Shown here: positions 30,791 through 38,879 of the stretch, in pieces
Layout: each line of letters starts with the position of its first letter
Position numbering within the stretch: the stretch's first letter is position 1
Origin: Demequina sp. NBRC 110053
Lineage (GTDB): Bacteria; Actinomycetota; Actinomycetes; Actinomycetales; Demequinaceae
Assembly: GCF_002090095.1 (NCBI RefSeq)
Contig: NZ_BBRJ01000003.1
Location: 1-64,000, forward strand
DNA length: 64,000 nt
Direction: 5' to 3'
Notes under the pieces: generated by a model
The model's database searches: none
The model's input: only the letters and a program-made list of their open reading frames with translations
Told to the model about the DNA's origin: nothing
Position numbers and translations under genes: made by a program

Positions 30791-32320
30791 GTGTCGTTCG
30801 TTCTCCGCCTGGTCGTCGCCGCTCTAGGCGGACTGGCGCTCGCCGCCTCCTTTCCCGACCTCGGGTGGTGGCCGCTGGCCTATGTCGCGCTCGCCGCGCT
30901 GTGGCTGGCCCTGGCTCGGGCGAGCGCGTGGGGCGGCTTCCTCTACGGGTGGGCCTTCGGATCGGCCTTCATGCTTCCGCATGTGTGGTGGGCACACGAG
31001 GCGGTGGGCGCCGTCCCATGGCTCGCGCTGGCCATCGCGTCCGGCGCCTTCTACGGACTCTTCGGAGCCGCGTGGGCCCACGTGCGCCGCTCAGCCATGC
31101 TGCGCGGCATCGTCTGGGCCGAGGCTCCCGTGTTCGCCGTGCTGTGGGCGGGCATGGAACAGCTGCGCGCGGTGGTGCCGTTCGGCGGCTTCCCCTGGGG
31201 CCGCATCGCCTTCTCGCAGCTCGACGCGGCCGTGGCCCACCTGGCATGGCTCGGCGGGGCGGGTCTCGTCTCGTTCGCGGTGGCGCTGGCGGGCGCGCTT
31301 CTCGGTGGTGGCCTCGAGTCGCTGATGCGCCGGCGGGTCGTCACGGGGCTCGCGGCTCCCATGGCCGGGATCGCGGTGCTGTGCACGGGGATCGTCATCC
31401 CTCTGAGCCCGCAGGGCGGAGGAGACGAGATCCGTCTCGCGCTCATCCAGGGCAACGTCGCCGAACCGGGGCTCGACGCCTTCGCGAACGCGCGTGAGGT
31501 GACGCGCAATCATCGCGACGGCACGCTCGAACTGGTGGCATCGGACCCTGGCCCCATCGACCTCGTGGTGTGGCCCGAGAACGCCGCCGACTACGACCCC
31601 AGGACGGACGAGCAGTCAGCGGCGATGGTGACCGAGTCCGCGCAGGCGGCTGGCGCTCCCGTGCTCCTTGGAACCAACGACTACTCGCCCGAGGACGGCC
31701 GGTACAACACCTCGCTCGTGTGGACACCCGACGGTGCCGTCCTCGACACCTACGCCAAGCAGCGGCCCGCGCCGTTCGCCGAGTACATTCCCATCCGGGA
31801 CGTCGCGCGCCGGTTCAGCCCCGAGGTCGACCGCGTGACCACGGACGTGCTGTCTGGCGAGGGTCCCGCGACCGTCGTCGTTCCCGTCACCGCTCTGGGA
31901 CGGTCGGTGACCGTCGGCACGGTGATCTGCTTCGAAGTGGCGTACGACCCGATCGTGGCGGGCGCCGTCGCCGCAGGCGCCGAGGTGGTCATCGTGCAGA
32001 CCAACAACGCCTCCTTCGGGGACACGGCGGAGTCCACCCAGCAGCTCGCGATGACCCGGCTGCGGGCGATCGAGACGGGACGCACGGCGGTGCAGATCTC
32101 GACCGTGGGCGTCAGCGGAGTCGTCGATCCCACGGGGCGGCTCCTGCAGCAGACGGGACTGTTCACCGCGGACCAGATGTACGCCGAGGTGCCGCTGCGC
32201 TCGGACATCACGCCAGCGGTGCGCCTGCGCATGGTGTGGGAGTGGTTGCCGCTGATCGTGGCGCTCGGGTTCGCCGGCTCCGCCGTGTCGCGGCGCCTGT
32301 CGGCCAGGTACGACTGGTGA
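30791..32320 (+). CDS. lnt: Apolipoprotein N-acyltransferase
   Basis: Adds the third acyl chain to lipoproteins at the membrane. 509 residues: about six N-terminal membrane helices, then a periplasmic nitrilase domain with the catalytic triad E263 (WPENAADYDP), K323 (YAKQRPAPF) and C380 (VICFEVAYD), and a final membrane helix. Overlaps the next gene by 4 nt. In Mycobacterium tuberculosis the equivalent domain is fused to the mannosyltransferase encoded just downstream; here they are separate proteins. Confidence 0.95.
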   Translation: MSFVLRLVVAALGGLALAASFPDLGWWPLAYVALAALWLALARASAWGGFLYGWAFGSAFMLPHVWWAHEAVGAVPWLALAIASGAFYGLFGAAWAHVRRSAMLRGIVWAEAPVFAVLWAGMEQLRAVVPFGGFPWGRIAFSQLDAAVAHLAWLGGAGLVSFAVALAGALLGGGLESLMRRRVVTGLAAPMAGIAVLCTGIVIPLSPQGGGDEIRLALIQGNVAEPGLDAFANAREVTRNHRDGTLELVASDPGPIDLVVWPENAADYDPRTDEQSAAMVTESAQAAGAPVLLGTNDYSPEDGRYNTSLVWTPDGAVLDTYAKQRPAPFAEYIPIRDVARRFSPEVDRVTTDVLSGEGPATVVVPVTALGRSVTVGTVICFEVAYDPIVAGAVAAGAEVVIVQTNNASFGDTAESTQQLAMTRLRAIETGRTAVQISTVGVSGVVDPTGRLLQQTGLFTADQMYAEVPLRSDITPAVRLRMVWEWLPLIVALGFAGSAVSRRLSARYDW

Positions 32321-33060
32321 CGCGCACACTCGTCATCATCCCGACCTACGACGAGCGGGAGTCCCTGCCGCGACAGCTCGACGCCGTGCGCGGCGCCTGC
32401 CCCGAGGTCGACGTCCTGGTCGTCGACGATGGCTCGCCCGATGGAACCGGGGAGTGGGCGGATGCGAGGGCCGAGCACGACTCCCAGGTCTCCGTCCTGC
32501 ACCGCCCTGGCAAGGGCGGCCTGGGGGCCGCCTACCTCGCCGGCTTCGCGTGGGGGCTCGCTCGCGGCTACGAGGTGCTGGTCGAGATGGACGCCGACGG
32601 CTCCCACCGGGCGGAGGACCTGCCGCGCGTGCTGGGCGCGCCAGGGGAGTGGGACCTCGCGATCGGCTCCCGCTGGATTCCCGGCGGCGCCGTCGAGAAC
32701 TGGCCCGCGCATCGGCGCCTGCTGTCGACGGGCGCGAACGGCTACGTGCGTCTCATGCTCGGCATCCCCGTCCGTGACGCGACTGCCGGCTTCCGCGCCT
32801 ATCGCGCATCGGCGCTGTCCACCCTCGACCTCGCGACCGTCGAGTCACAGGGATACTGCTTCCAGATCGACATGGCGTGGAGGGTGCTGCAGGCGGGCGG
32901 GACGGTGGTCGAGGTGCCCATCACCTTCGTGGAACGCGAGCACGGGGAGTCGAAGATGTCGGGCGCGATCATCCGCGAGGCCCTCGTGAAGGTGACGGGC
33001 TGGGGCATGAAAGAACGCGCGGCGCGTGTGCGCCGCGCGTTCACGCGTGGATCGCGCTAG
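32317..33060 (+). CDS. ppm1: Polyprenol monophosphomannose synthase
   Basis: Family-2 glycosyltransferase that transfers mannose from GDP-mannose to polyprenyl phosphate, the donor for protein O-mannosylation and lipoglycans. 247 residues, soluble form, with VVDDGSPDGT and the D92-x-D94 metal motif (EMDADGSH). The true start is GTG 32317; a frame open from 31570 is lnt shadow. Its TAG stop overlaps the stop of convergent rbpA in the palindrome CTAG. Confidence 0.93.
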   Translation: MTRTLVIIPTYDERESLPRQLDAVRGACPEVDVLVVDDGSPDGTGEWADARAEHDSQVSVLHRPGKGGLGAAYLAGFAWGLARGYEVLVEMDADGSHRAEDLPRVLGAPGEWDLAIGSRWIPGGAVENWPAHRRLLSTGANGYVRLMLGIPVRDATAGFRAYRASALSTLDLATVESQGYCFQIDMAWRVLQAGGTVVEVPITFVEREHGESKMSGAIIREALVKVTGWGMKERAARVRRAFTRGSR

Positions 33061-33392
33061 CCGATCCTTCCAGCGCGCAGCAGCTCGAGCCGCTCGTCGA
33101 GCAGGTCCTCGAGCTCGGCGATGGTCCTGCGCTCGAGCAGCATGTCCCAGTGGGTGCGCTGGGTCTTCTCGTCCTTGGCCTCAGGACGGTCGCCGTCCCT
33201 CAGCAGCGCGACGGATCCACACGCGCACTCCCATGACAGGGGCACGTCGGCCTCGACCGAGAAGGGAAAGGTCAACACCCTCCCGCACGCGCAGTCGTAG
33301 TGGACGTCGCGGCGCTCCGCGAGTTCTGCATTCGCGGGCGTCTCCATGCTCTGTGTTCCCAGACGCATGCCTCGCAGTGCTCGATCAGCCAT
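33057..33392 (-). CDS. rbpA: RNA polymerase-binding protein RbpA
   Basis: Actinobacterial transcription activator that stabilises open complexes with the principal sigma factor; 111 residues. The central beta-barrel carries CACG and CACGS cysteine pairs, and the C-terminal sigma-interaction helix is ERRTIAELEDLLDERLELL. ATG 33392 follows GGGAGG by about 6 nt; a longer frame to 33911 is aquaporin antisense-frame shadow. Neighbour of the mannosyltransferase as in Mycobacterium. Confidence 0.95.
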   Translation of the reverse strand: MADRALRGMRLGTQSMETPANAELAERRDVHYDCACGRVLTFPFSVEADVPLSWECACGSVALLRDGDRPEAKDEKTQRTHWDMLLERRTIAELEDLLDERLELLRAGRIG

Positions 33393-33440
33393 GTCAGCCT
33401 CCCTCGACGATGTCGGACGGGGTGGTGTCCGCGTCAGAGG

Positions 33441-33467
33441 AACGTCCCTGGTGGGGGTTATGTTCCC
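33441..33467 (-). promoter_or_regulatory. SigR/SigH-type promoter for rbpA
   Basis: On the minus strand GGGAAC (33467-33462), an 18-nt spacer and GTT (33443-33441) match the GGAAY-N18-GTT promoters of the thiol-stress sigma factors SigR/SigH. rbpA is a known SigR target in Streptomyces. The -35 touches the end of the aquaporin gene. The match is visible; use by a stress sigma factor is inferred. Confidence 0.6.
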
Positions 33468-34165
33468 TCGACGGCCTTCCCAGACACGGGAACGGCCGAT
33501 GCGGGCGCGAGGAGCCGCGTCGCGGCCACGCCGAGCGCGGCGCCCACCAGCTGCGCGCCCACGAAGGGCAGCACCGATCCGGGCGCGATCCCGGCGAAGG
33601 TGTCGGAGAACATGCGACCGATCGTGATCGCCGGATTGGCGAAGGACGTCGAGCTGGTGAAGAAGTAGGCCGCCCCGATGTATGCGCCGACGGCTGGCGC
33701 GACCCACGCGGTGCGCCGCGCTCGCACGAGCAGGAAGATGGTCGCGACCAGCCCCGCCGTCGCCAGTGTCTCGGCGAGCAGGGCGGCGAGGCTCGTGCGT
33801 TCGGTCAGCGACCACGACACGGCGTCGAGTCCGAACATCAGATTCGCCAGCACGGCGCCAGAGATGCAGCCCACGACCTGCGCGCACATGTACGCGCACG
33901 CCTCGCTCCACCGCCTGTTTTCGGGCGCGAGTCGCCGCTCCGCGAGCGTGACCGCGGGATTGAAGTGGGCGCCTGACAGGCCGGCGAAGACGGCGATCAG
34001 CACGGCAAGCGCGAGAGCGGTCGCGTAGGAGTTCTGGAGGAGCTGGAGCCCGATGTCAGCGGGCGAGAGCGCGGCCGCGGCGATGCCCGAGCCGATCACC
34101 GCCACGGCGAGCGCGCCCGAGCCCAGGTACTCCGCGAGGACGCGCCGCGCGCGTGCTCGGTTCAC
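33458..34165 (-). CDS. Aquaporin-type channel linked to arsenic resistance
   Basis: MIP-family channel, 235 residues, six membrane helices and both NPA boxes (residues 69-71 in HFNPAVT and 177-179 in SFANPAIT). GTG start overlaps the arsC stop by 4 nt. No ArsB or Acr3 pump is in the locus, so the channel is the likely exit route for arsenite made by ArsC, as proposed for AqpS in Sinorhizobium. It could instead move other small neutral solutes. Confidence 0.85.
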   Translation of the reverse strand: MNRARARRVLAEYLGSGALAVAVIGSGIAAAALSPADIGLQLLQNSYATALALAVLIAVFAGLSGAHFNPAVTLAERRLAPENRRWSEACAYMCAQVVGCISGAVLANLMFGLDAVSWSLTERTSLAALLAETLATAGLVATIFLLVRARRTAWVAPAVGAYIGAAYFFTSSTSFANPAITIGRMFSDTFAGIAPGSVLPFVGAQLVGAALGVAATRLLAPASAVPVSGKAVEGT

Positions 34166-34566
34166 GCCAGGAGGCTGGCGAGCAGCGCCTCGACGCGCCC
34201 ACGGATCTGATCGCGGATGGGCCGCACGGCGTCGATCCCTTGGCCGGCCGGATCGTCGAGCACCCAGTCCTCGTAGCGCTTGCCGGGGTAATAGGGGCAC
34301 GCATCGCCGCACCCCATGGTGATCACCGCGTCGGAGGCCTGGACCGCCTCGGGCGTGAGCACCTTGGGACGCTGCTCGCGAATGTCGATGCCCTCCTCGA
34401 GCATCGCCTCGACGGCGACCGGGTTGATCTGGTCGGCTGGCATCGAGCCCGCGGAGCGCACCTCGACGCGCCCCTCGCTCAGGTGCGTCATGTAGCCGGC
34501 GGCCATCTGGGACCGGCCGGCATTGTGGACGCAGACGAAGATGACGGAGGGCTTGGCATCGCTCAT
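34162..34566 (-). CDS. arsC: Arsenate reductase, low-molecular-weight phosphatase type
   Basis: 134 residues. The P-loop CVHNAGRS starts at C12 and WVLDDPAG carries the acid aspartate. Reduces arsenate to arsenite using thiol or mycothiol systems. ATG 34566 has GCGAGG 8 nt upstream; a TTG-initiated extension to 34584 is unlikely. Divergent from arsR across a palindromic operator, overlapping the aquaporin gene downstream. Confidence 0.9.
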   Translation of the reverse strand: MSDAKPSVIFVCVHNAGRSQMAAGYMTHLSEGRVEVRSAGSMPADQINPVAVEAMLEEGIDIREQRPKVLTPEAVQASDAVITMGCGDACPYYPGKRYEDWVLDDPAGQGIDAVRPIRDQIRGRVEALLASLLA

Positions 34567-34601
34567 GGCGCAAGCCTCGCGCAAACATTGATGACTGTCA
34601 A

Positions 34602-34619
34602 TATCGACAGATGTCGATA
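34602..34619. promoter_or_regulatory. Palindromic operator between arsC and arsR
   Basis: TATCGACA-GA-TGTCGATA is a perfect 8-bp inverted repeat placed between the divergent arsC and arsR starts. It lies just upstream of a TAGCAT -10 (34628-34633) that ends 6 nt before the arsR ATG. ArsR binding here would block both promoters until arsenite is present. Confidence 0.7.
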
Positions 34620-34639
34620 CAGTGAACTAGCATCGTCGC

Positions 34640-34981
34640 ATGCCGATGGGGGAGAACCTGCTCGCCGCCAGCGAGGTGTGCGCGCCAGGAACGCCGCTGA
34701 CGCTCCCGCCCGAGCCGGATGTGCAGATCGCCGCACGGCTCAAGGTGCTCGCGGATCCTGCGCGACTGCGGATCGTTCAGCTCCTCGCTGCGAACGGCTC
34801 GGTCTGCGCGTGTGATCTGGAGGCGCCGCTCGGCCTGAGCCAGCCGACCGTCTCGCACCACCTGCGCCAGCTCACGGCTGCGGGGCTGATCGCGCGCGAC
34901 AAGCGCGGCACGTGGGCGTTCTACCGCGTGGAGCCGGGCGCCGTGTCATCGGTAGCGGGCGCCCTCCAGGCCCTCGGCTAG
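34640..34981 (+). CDS. arsR: ArsR-family arsenic-responsive repressor
   Basis: 113 residues, winged helix. The metal-sensing motif VCACDL holds C56 and C58, and the recognition helix is LSQPTVSHHLRQL. ATG 34640, with 34646 as an alternative; leaderless by the -10 spacing. Controls itself and the divergent arsC-aquaporin pair, by analogy with known ars systems. Confidence 0.9.
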   Translation: MPMGENLLAASEVCAPGTPLTLPPEPDVQIAARLKVLADPARLRIVQLLAANGSVCACDLEAPLGLSQPTVSHHLRQLTAAGLIARDKRGTWAFYRVEPGAVSSVAGALQALG

Positions 34982-35003
34982 GGCAGGCGACCACCGCCGC
35001 CCA

Positions 35004-35849
35004 TCAGCCCGTGTGCCTCGCGGCAGCATCGGCGAGCCACGCGAGGGCCTGGGCGGCGTGCTCCAGGACCGCGATGTGCCCAGCATCGGGGATCAGGCGC
35101 AGCTCCGCGCCCATCTGCTCCGCGAGCCAGGCGCCGTGCGAGGCGGGCACGATGCGGTCCGCATCCCCGTGCACCACCAGCGTCGGAGCACGCGCCGCGA
35201 CGATCTCCGCGCCCCAGTCCCTCACGTAGGCGAGGTCGTCATCGATCGCGCCGTCGAGGTCGTCGGCCCCCATCGAGCCCGCGATGCGGCCGAGCCACTC
35301 CCACGTGCCGTCGAGCGCGGCGAGGTCGGTCGCGGTGAACTCCGGGTCGTAGCCGTCGTCCTCGGCCGCACGACGTGCGGCCTCGCCACGCTCCGCCGCT
35401 CGGAGGACATGCCGTCCCGACGCGATCATGCCTCCGTACCAGTCGATGTCAGCGTCCCGAGGCGCCAGACCGGCGAGCACCACCGCCGCGCTCACGCGCG
35501 GATCGGCGGAGGCGCAGGCGAGCGCGTGCGGCCCTCCGCCGGAGTAACCGATCACGGCGTATGACGAGAGTCCGAGCGCGTCGGCGGCATCCGCGGTGTC
35601 GCTCGCGATGTCGCCGATGCGCCGGCCCGGCAGCCGCTGGGACTTCCCATAGCCGGGACGGTCGATGCCGAGCAGCCGCAGCCGCAGCTGATCAGCGAGA
35701 GCGAGGAGGGGCGCCGGCGGTTCGCCGATGCCGGGCGTGCCGTGATGCCAGAACACTGCGAGCGACGGGTCCGAGCCGCGGGTCCCGGCGTCGTGCAGGC
35801 GCAGCAGCCGCCCGTCCGAGGCCGTGATCGTACGCCTCTCGATGCCCAT
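35004..35849 (-). CDS. Alpha/beta hydrolase
   Basis: 281 residues. Oxyanion motif HGTPG (36-40), nucleophile elbow GYSGGG with S103, and late His in PDAGHIAVLE. Substrate unknown. ATG 35849; TAGGCT on the minus strand (35861-35856) ends 6 nt before the ATG, indicating a leaderless mRNA. The 3' part of the upstream EamA frame runs into this gene. Confidence 0.85.
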   Translation of the reverse strand: MGIERRTITASDGRLLRLHDAGTRGSDPSLAVFWHHGTPGIGEPPAPLLALADQLRLRLLGIDRPGYGKSQRLPGRRIGDIASDTADAADALGLSSYAVIGYSGGGPHALACASADPRVSAAVVLAGLAPRDADIDWYGGMIASGRHVLRAAERGEAARRAAEDDGYDPEFTATDLAALDGTWEWLGRIAGSMGADDLDGAIDDDLAYVRDWGAEIVAARAPTLVVHGDADRIVPASHGAWLAEQMGAELRLIPDAGHIAVLEHAAQALAWLADAAARHTG

Positions 35850-36732
35850 GGTCGGAGCCTAGCGAGGCGCCGCCACGCTCGCGAGAGGCTGTGGGGCCGC
35901 CCTGCGCGAGGGCCACGGCAGCCACGATGACTGCGGCGCCGACGCCTTGGAGCAGTGTCAGGGTCTGTCCGAGAACGGCCCATCCCAGCAGCGCAGCCAC
36001 GAGCGGCGCGAGAAAGGCGAGCGTGCTGACCTGGCCGGCAGGCAGGGCGAGCACGCCGCGGAACCACAGCACGTACGCGACCACCCCTCCGAGCACTCCC
36101 AGCCAGGCGTATCCGGCGCCGTGTGACCATGTCAGGCGTTCAGGGAGACCCTCCAGCACGAGCATCGGCCCGATCAGGAACGCGCCGCCCCAGACGAGCT
36201 GCCAGGCCGTGAACGACAGCAGGGGCACGGGCCGGCCCCAGCGCTTGGTGAGGACCACGCCCAGCGCGGTGGATGCGCCTCCGAGGACGCCCGCGACCAC
36301 GCCGACAGGGTCAGCGGCGGCGTCGGGACCGAGGACGAGCAGCGCCACGCCCGCCAGTCCCACGCCTGCGGCGACGAAGGTGCGTGCGCGCGCCGCCTCG
36401 TGCAGCACCACGACCGCGAGCACCGCCACGATCAGCGGGTGCACGGCGCCGAGAGTTGCCGCGACGCCGCCTGGCAGCCGGTACGCGGACACGAATAGCA
36501 GGGCGAAGAACGCGCCGATGTTGAGCACGCCGAGCACTGCCGAGCGCCACCACCACACGCCGCAGGGGAGATCGCGCGTGCACGCGAGGAGGACGAGGCC
36601 GACGGGCAGGGCACGCATCACGGCCGCCAGCAGCGGCCTGTCAGCCGGCAGGAGCTCGGTCGTCACGAGGTACGTGGTGCCCCACAGGGCTGGGGCGAGG
36701 GCCGTGGCGGCGATGAGGCGGGTGCGGATCAT
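35692..36732 (-). CDS. EamA/DMT-family transporter with run-on C-terminus
   Basis: About 280 residues form ten membrane helices in two EamA repeats, typical of drug/metabolite exporters. The natural end of the family is near GVGAAVIVAAVALAQGG; beyond it the frame continues about 60 residues of Arg/His-rich sequence through the promoter and first 158 nt of the downstream hydrolase before stopping. The tail looks like read-through after loss of the original stop. ATG 36732 has AGGAGCT upstream. Divergent from a MarR gene with twin operators between, so its substrate is probably the MarR ligand. Confidence 0.82.
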   Translation of the reverse strand: MIRTRLIAATALAPALWGTTYLVTTELLPADRPLLAAVMRALPVGLVLLACTRDLPCGVWWWRSAVLGVLNIGAFFALLFVSAYRLPGGVAATLGAVHPLIVAVLAVVVLHEAARARTFVAAGVGLAGVALLVLGPDAAADPVGVVAGVLGGASTALGVVLTKRWGRPVPLLSFTAWQLVWGGAFLIGPMLVLEGLPERLTWSHGAGYAWLGVLGGVVAYVLWFRGVLALPAGQVSTLAFLAPLVAALLGWAVLGQTLTLLQGVGAAVIVAAVALAQGGPTASRERGGASLGSDHGHREAYDHGLGRAAAAPARRRDPRLGPVARSVLASRHARHRRTAGAPPRSR

Positions 36733-36744
36733 GGGGAGCTCCTG

Positions 36745-36785
36745 TATCTTGATGTCAAGATATATCACATCTCTTGACGTCAAGA
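36745..36785. promoter_or_regulatory. Twin MarR operators between the exporter and marR
   Basis: Two palindromes share TCTTGA-N2-TCAAGA: 36745-36762 (8-bp arms, TATCTTGA/TCAAGATA) and 36772-36785 (spacer CG). Their centres are 25 bp apart. The region is AT-rich against a very GC-rich background and holds both divergent promoters. Confidence 0.75.
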
Positions 36786-36800
36786 TATTCCGGAGGCGAC

Positions 36801-37310
36801 GTGGACGCGGTGGGGCACTTCCTGGCGCAGTGGGAGCGCGAGCGACCAGAGATCGATGTCTCGCCCATGGCGACCATCGGACGGCTGTCGCGCATGGCGT
36901 CCGTCGTGCAGACCAAGCTGGACGCGGTGTTCGCTGAGCACGACCTGCAATCATGGGAGTTCGACGTGCTCGCCTCGCTGCGCCGTTCGGGCGAGCCGTA
37001 CTCGCTGACAGCGGGCGAGCTCGACAGGGCCATGATGATCACCTCGGGCACCACGACCCACCGCATCACCCGGCTCGAGGCGCGCGGCTTCGTCGAGCGA
37101 GCGCGCGACGAGGAGGACCGCCGCGTGGTGCACGTGCGGCTCACGCCGCGGGGGCGTCGAGTCTGCGACGCCGCACAGGACGCGCACATGGCGAACGAGA
37201 AGGCGATCCTCGAGCTGATGGCGCCGGAGGACGTCGAACGGCTCCGGTCGGGCCTCGAGGCGCTGGCGGAGGCCCTGGGCGACGCGCCTCCCGCGCCGCC
37301 GCGGCGCTGA
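36801..37310 (+). CDS. MarR-family transcriptional regulator
   Basis: 169 residues, winged helix with LTAGELDRAMMITSGTTTHR as recognition region and DEEDRRVVHVRLTPRG as wing. GTG 36801 has CCGGAGG 4-5 nt upstream; a TTG-initiated longer frame from 36774 would place the operator inside the coding region. Likely represses itself and the divergent EamA exporter through the twin palindromes. Confidence 0.87.
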   Translation: MDAVGHFLAQWERERPEIDVSPMATIGRLSRMASVVQTKLDAVFAEHDLQSWEFDVLASLRRSGEPYSLTAGELDRAMMITSGTTTHRITRLEARGFVERARDEEDRRVVHVRLTPRGRRVCDAAQDAHMANEKAILELMAPEDVERLRSGLEALAEALGDAPPAPPRR

Positions 37311-37433
37311 CCCACGGGAATGCACCAGCGCCGCGGAGGGTTGTCGGCCTCGAGAGGAGCCACCGCGATCCGCTCGGTCGTTCCACGGCCGACACGCGGG
37401 GCCGTCCGTGCCAATCGAAGAGGAGGCTGTGCC

Positions 37434-37676
37434 GTGAGCAAGATGACCTGGCTGATGATCGGGGGTGTGGGCTTCCTCCTGGGATCACGCGCCGGACGTG
37501 GCCCCTACGAGCGCTTCACCTCGACGATCGACGACCTCGCGAGCAGTCCCGTCGTGAGGGACGCGGCCCTGCAGGCCAGGCGCGCGGTGGAGAACGCGAC
37601 GAGGGACGTGGCCCAGCGCGTGACGGGCGACCGGCGCCCTCGCGACGGCGCCGACCTGCCGGCGGGGCTGGCGTAG
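37434..37676 (+). CDS. Small membrane-anchored protein
   Basis: 80 residues: one N-terminal membrane helix (MTWLMIGGVGFLLGSRAG, about 4-21) followed by a charged amphipathic tail, resembling YtxH-like envelope proteins. GTG 37434 behind GAGGAGG. Precedes another small membrane protein by 38 nt. Function unknown. Confidence 0.7.
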   Translation: MSKMTWLMIGGVGFLLGSRAGRGPYERFTSTIDDLASSPVVRDAALQARRAVENATRDVAQRVTGDRRPRDGADLPAGLA

Positions 37677-37714
37677 CGCGATCGTCGCGTGCCTGAACAC
37701 CGAGAGGAGCGCCC

Positions 37715-38014
37715 ATGAGTCGATCACAGAAGTCTTCCAGCACCTCGGCCGCCTTGCTCTACCGGCCGATCGGACTCGCGGGCAGCATGCTCGCTGGCTT
37801 CATCACGAGCAAGGTCTTCGACCAGGTGTGGAAGAGAGCATCCGCGAGCAAGGATGCCGACCCGCCCGGGCCGTTGCAATCCGAGTACCCGATGAAGGAG
37901 ATCGTCGCGGCAGCGGCTCTGCAGGGCGCCATCTTCGCCGTCGTGCGTACGCTGGTGCAGCGAGGCGGAGCGCGCTTGTATGAGCGGGCCACCGGCAACT
38001 GGCCCGGCAGCTGA
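37715..38014 (+). CDS. DUF4235-like small membrane protein
   Basis: 99 residues with two predicted membrane segments (about 14-33 and 63-82). The pattern YRPIGLAGSMLAGFITSKVFDQVWK near the N-terminus resembles the actinobacterial DUF4235 family. ATG with GAGAGGAG upstream. Function unknown; the pairing with the preceding YtxH-like gene suggests an envelope-stress role, which is only a guess. Confidence 0.72.
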   Translation: MSRSQKSSSTSAALLYRPIGLAGSMLAGFITSKVFDQVWKRASASKDADPPGPLQSEYPMKEIVAAAALQGAIFAVVRTLVQRGGARLYERATGNWPGS

Positions 38015-38059
38015 GGAGTCGTGGTCGACGGACGCGTGCGGACGCCGTGAACGCACCCG

Positions 38060-38475
38060 TCACTCGGTGCCGATTCCGCCTTCGCGCACAGGTCGCGATA
38101 ACGCGCCGCGCCAGCTGATCAGCGCCGCGCGCGCGGCCGGTTCGAGCGCGGACGCGGCGAGCCACGCTTCGGGGTCGAGCAACTCGTACATCTCTGAGAA
38201 GGGCGACGCGGGCGTGTGGCCGTGACGAGCGAGGATGTGGCGGCGCTCGGACGCCTCGGGTCTGGCGGAACAGCCCAGCGCTCATGGGGCCCGCGCAGGT
38301 CGATGACCGTGTTGACGCCGTGGGATCGGAGCTCCTGCCAGCTGGCGTCGTCGGCGCGGTCGAGCTCCTCGGCGCGCACGAACGATCCGTACGGCGTCAC
38401 CGACCCGTCCGTGCGCCGCAGCCCGCCGAGGTCGCGCACGCTCGCCAGTCCCGACACATGCAGCGGATCACGCAT
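38060..38475 (-). pseudogene. Broken tyrosine-phosphatase-like gene
   Basis: From ATG 38475 the minus strand reads about 70 residues typical of the N-terminus of the Y_phosphatase3 family (ASVRDLGG, VIDLRGPHERW). Near 38260 the sense shifts by one frame: the next frame reads credible sequence (MYELLDPEAWLAASALE) and stops at 38060. The catalytic HCxxGKDRT loop is missing altogether. The family is about 250 residues long, so this is a frameshifted and internally deleted remnant. It is possible that the second part derives from a different gene. Confidence 0.6.
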
Positions 38476-38760
38476 GGCCCGAGTCTCGCACGGGTCGCAT
38501 CGGCGGCGGCCGCGCGTCGGCGACCGCTTCTGGCGCGATTCTCTCCGCGTCGGACTACGCCGATAATGCACAATATGTCATTCGAGATGCGTTCGCGCGG
38601 GGTGCATCGCTCTCCCGTCTCCGTCATACGTTCACGCTCGCGCTGGTGCTGGCCACTGGCCCGGGCGGAGCCCCGCCGCTTCGCGGTCCGTCGCTTACGA
38701 TGCCCAGCGATGCCAAGTTGATCCCCACACGACGTTGTTCTGACTGCCTGCCAACGCAAG

Positions 38761-38766
38761 TATGAT
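38761..38766 (+). promoter_or_regulatory. -10 element (TATGAT) of the Ebo-like operon
   Basis: TATGAT is a near-consensus -10; a weak -35 (TTCTGA, 38738-38743) lies 17 nt upstream. Transcription would begin near 38773, giving a leader of about 110 nt. Confidence 0.5.
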
Positions 38767-38776
38767 GATGGCGGCT

Positions 38777-38879
38777 CGTGCGACAGTCCGAGGACGTCCG
38801 TGGGGCCAGCACGTAGAGCGCCAGACGGCACCGCAGCCGTCGTAGGTGCTGCCACCCCCTGGCGGCACCGGAACGGGAG
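38777..38879 (+). ncRNA. Candidate structured 5' leader RNA of the Ebo-like operon
   Basis: Three successive hairpins: CGTGC/GCACG (38777-38781 with 38809-38813); a perfect 6-bp stem GACGGC/GCCGTC with 6-nt loop (38824-38841); and a 10-bp stem GGTGCTGCCA/TGGCGGCACC with a CCCCC loop (38845-38869). The ribosome binding site GGGAG follows 5 nt after the last stem. It matches no riboswitch class I know. Such spacing suits control of translation start, but high GC makes chance stems likely. Confidence 0.4.
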
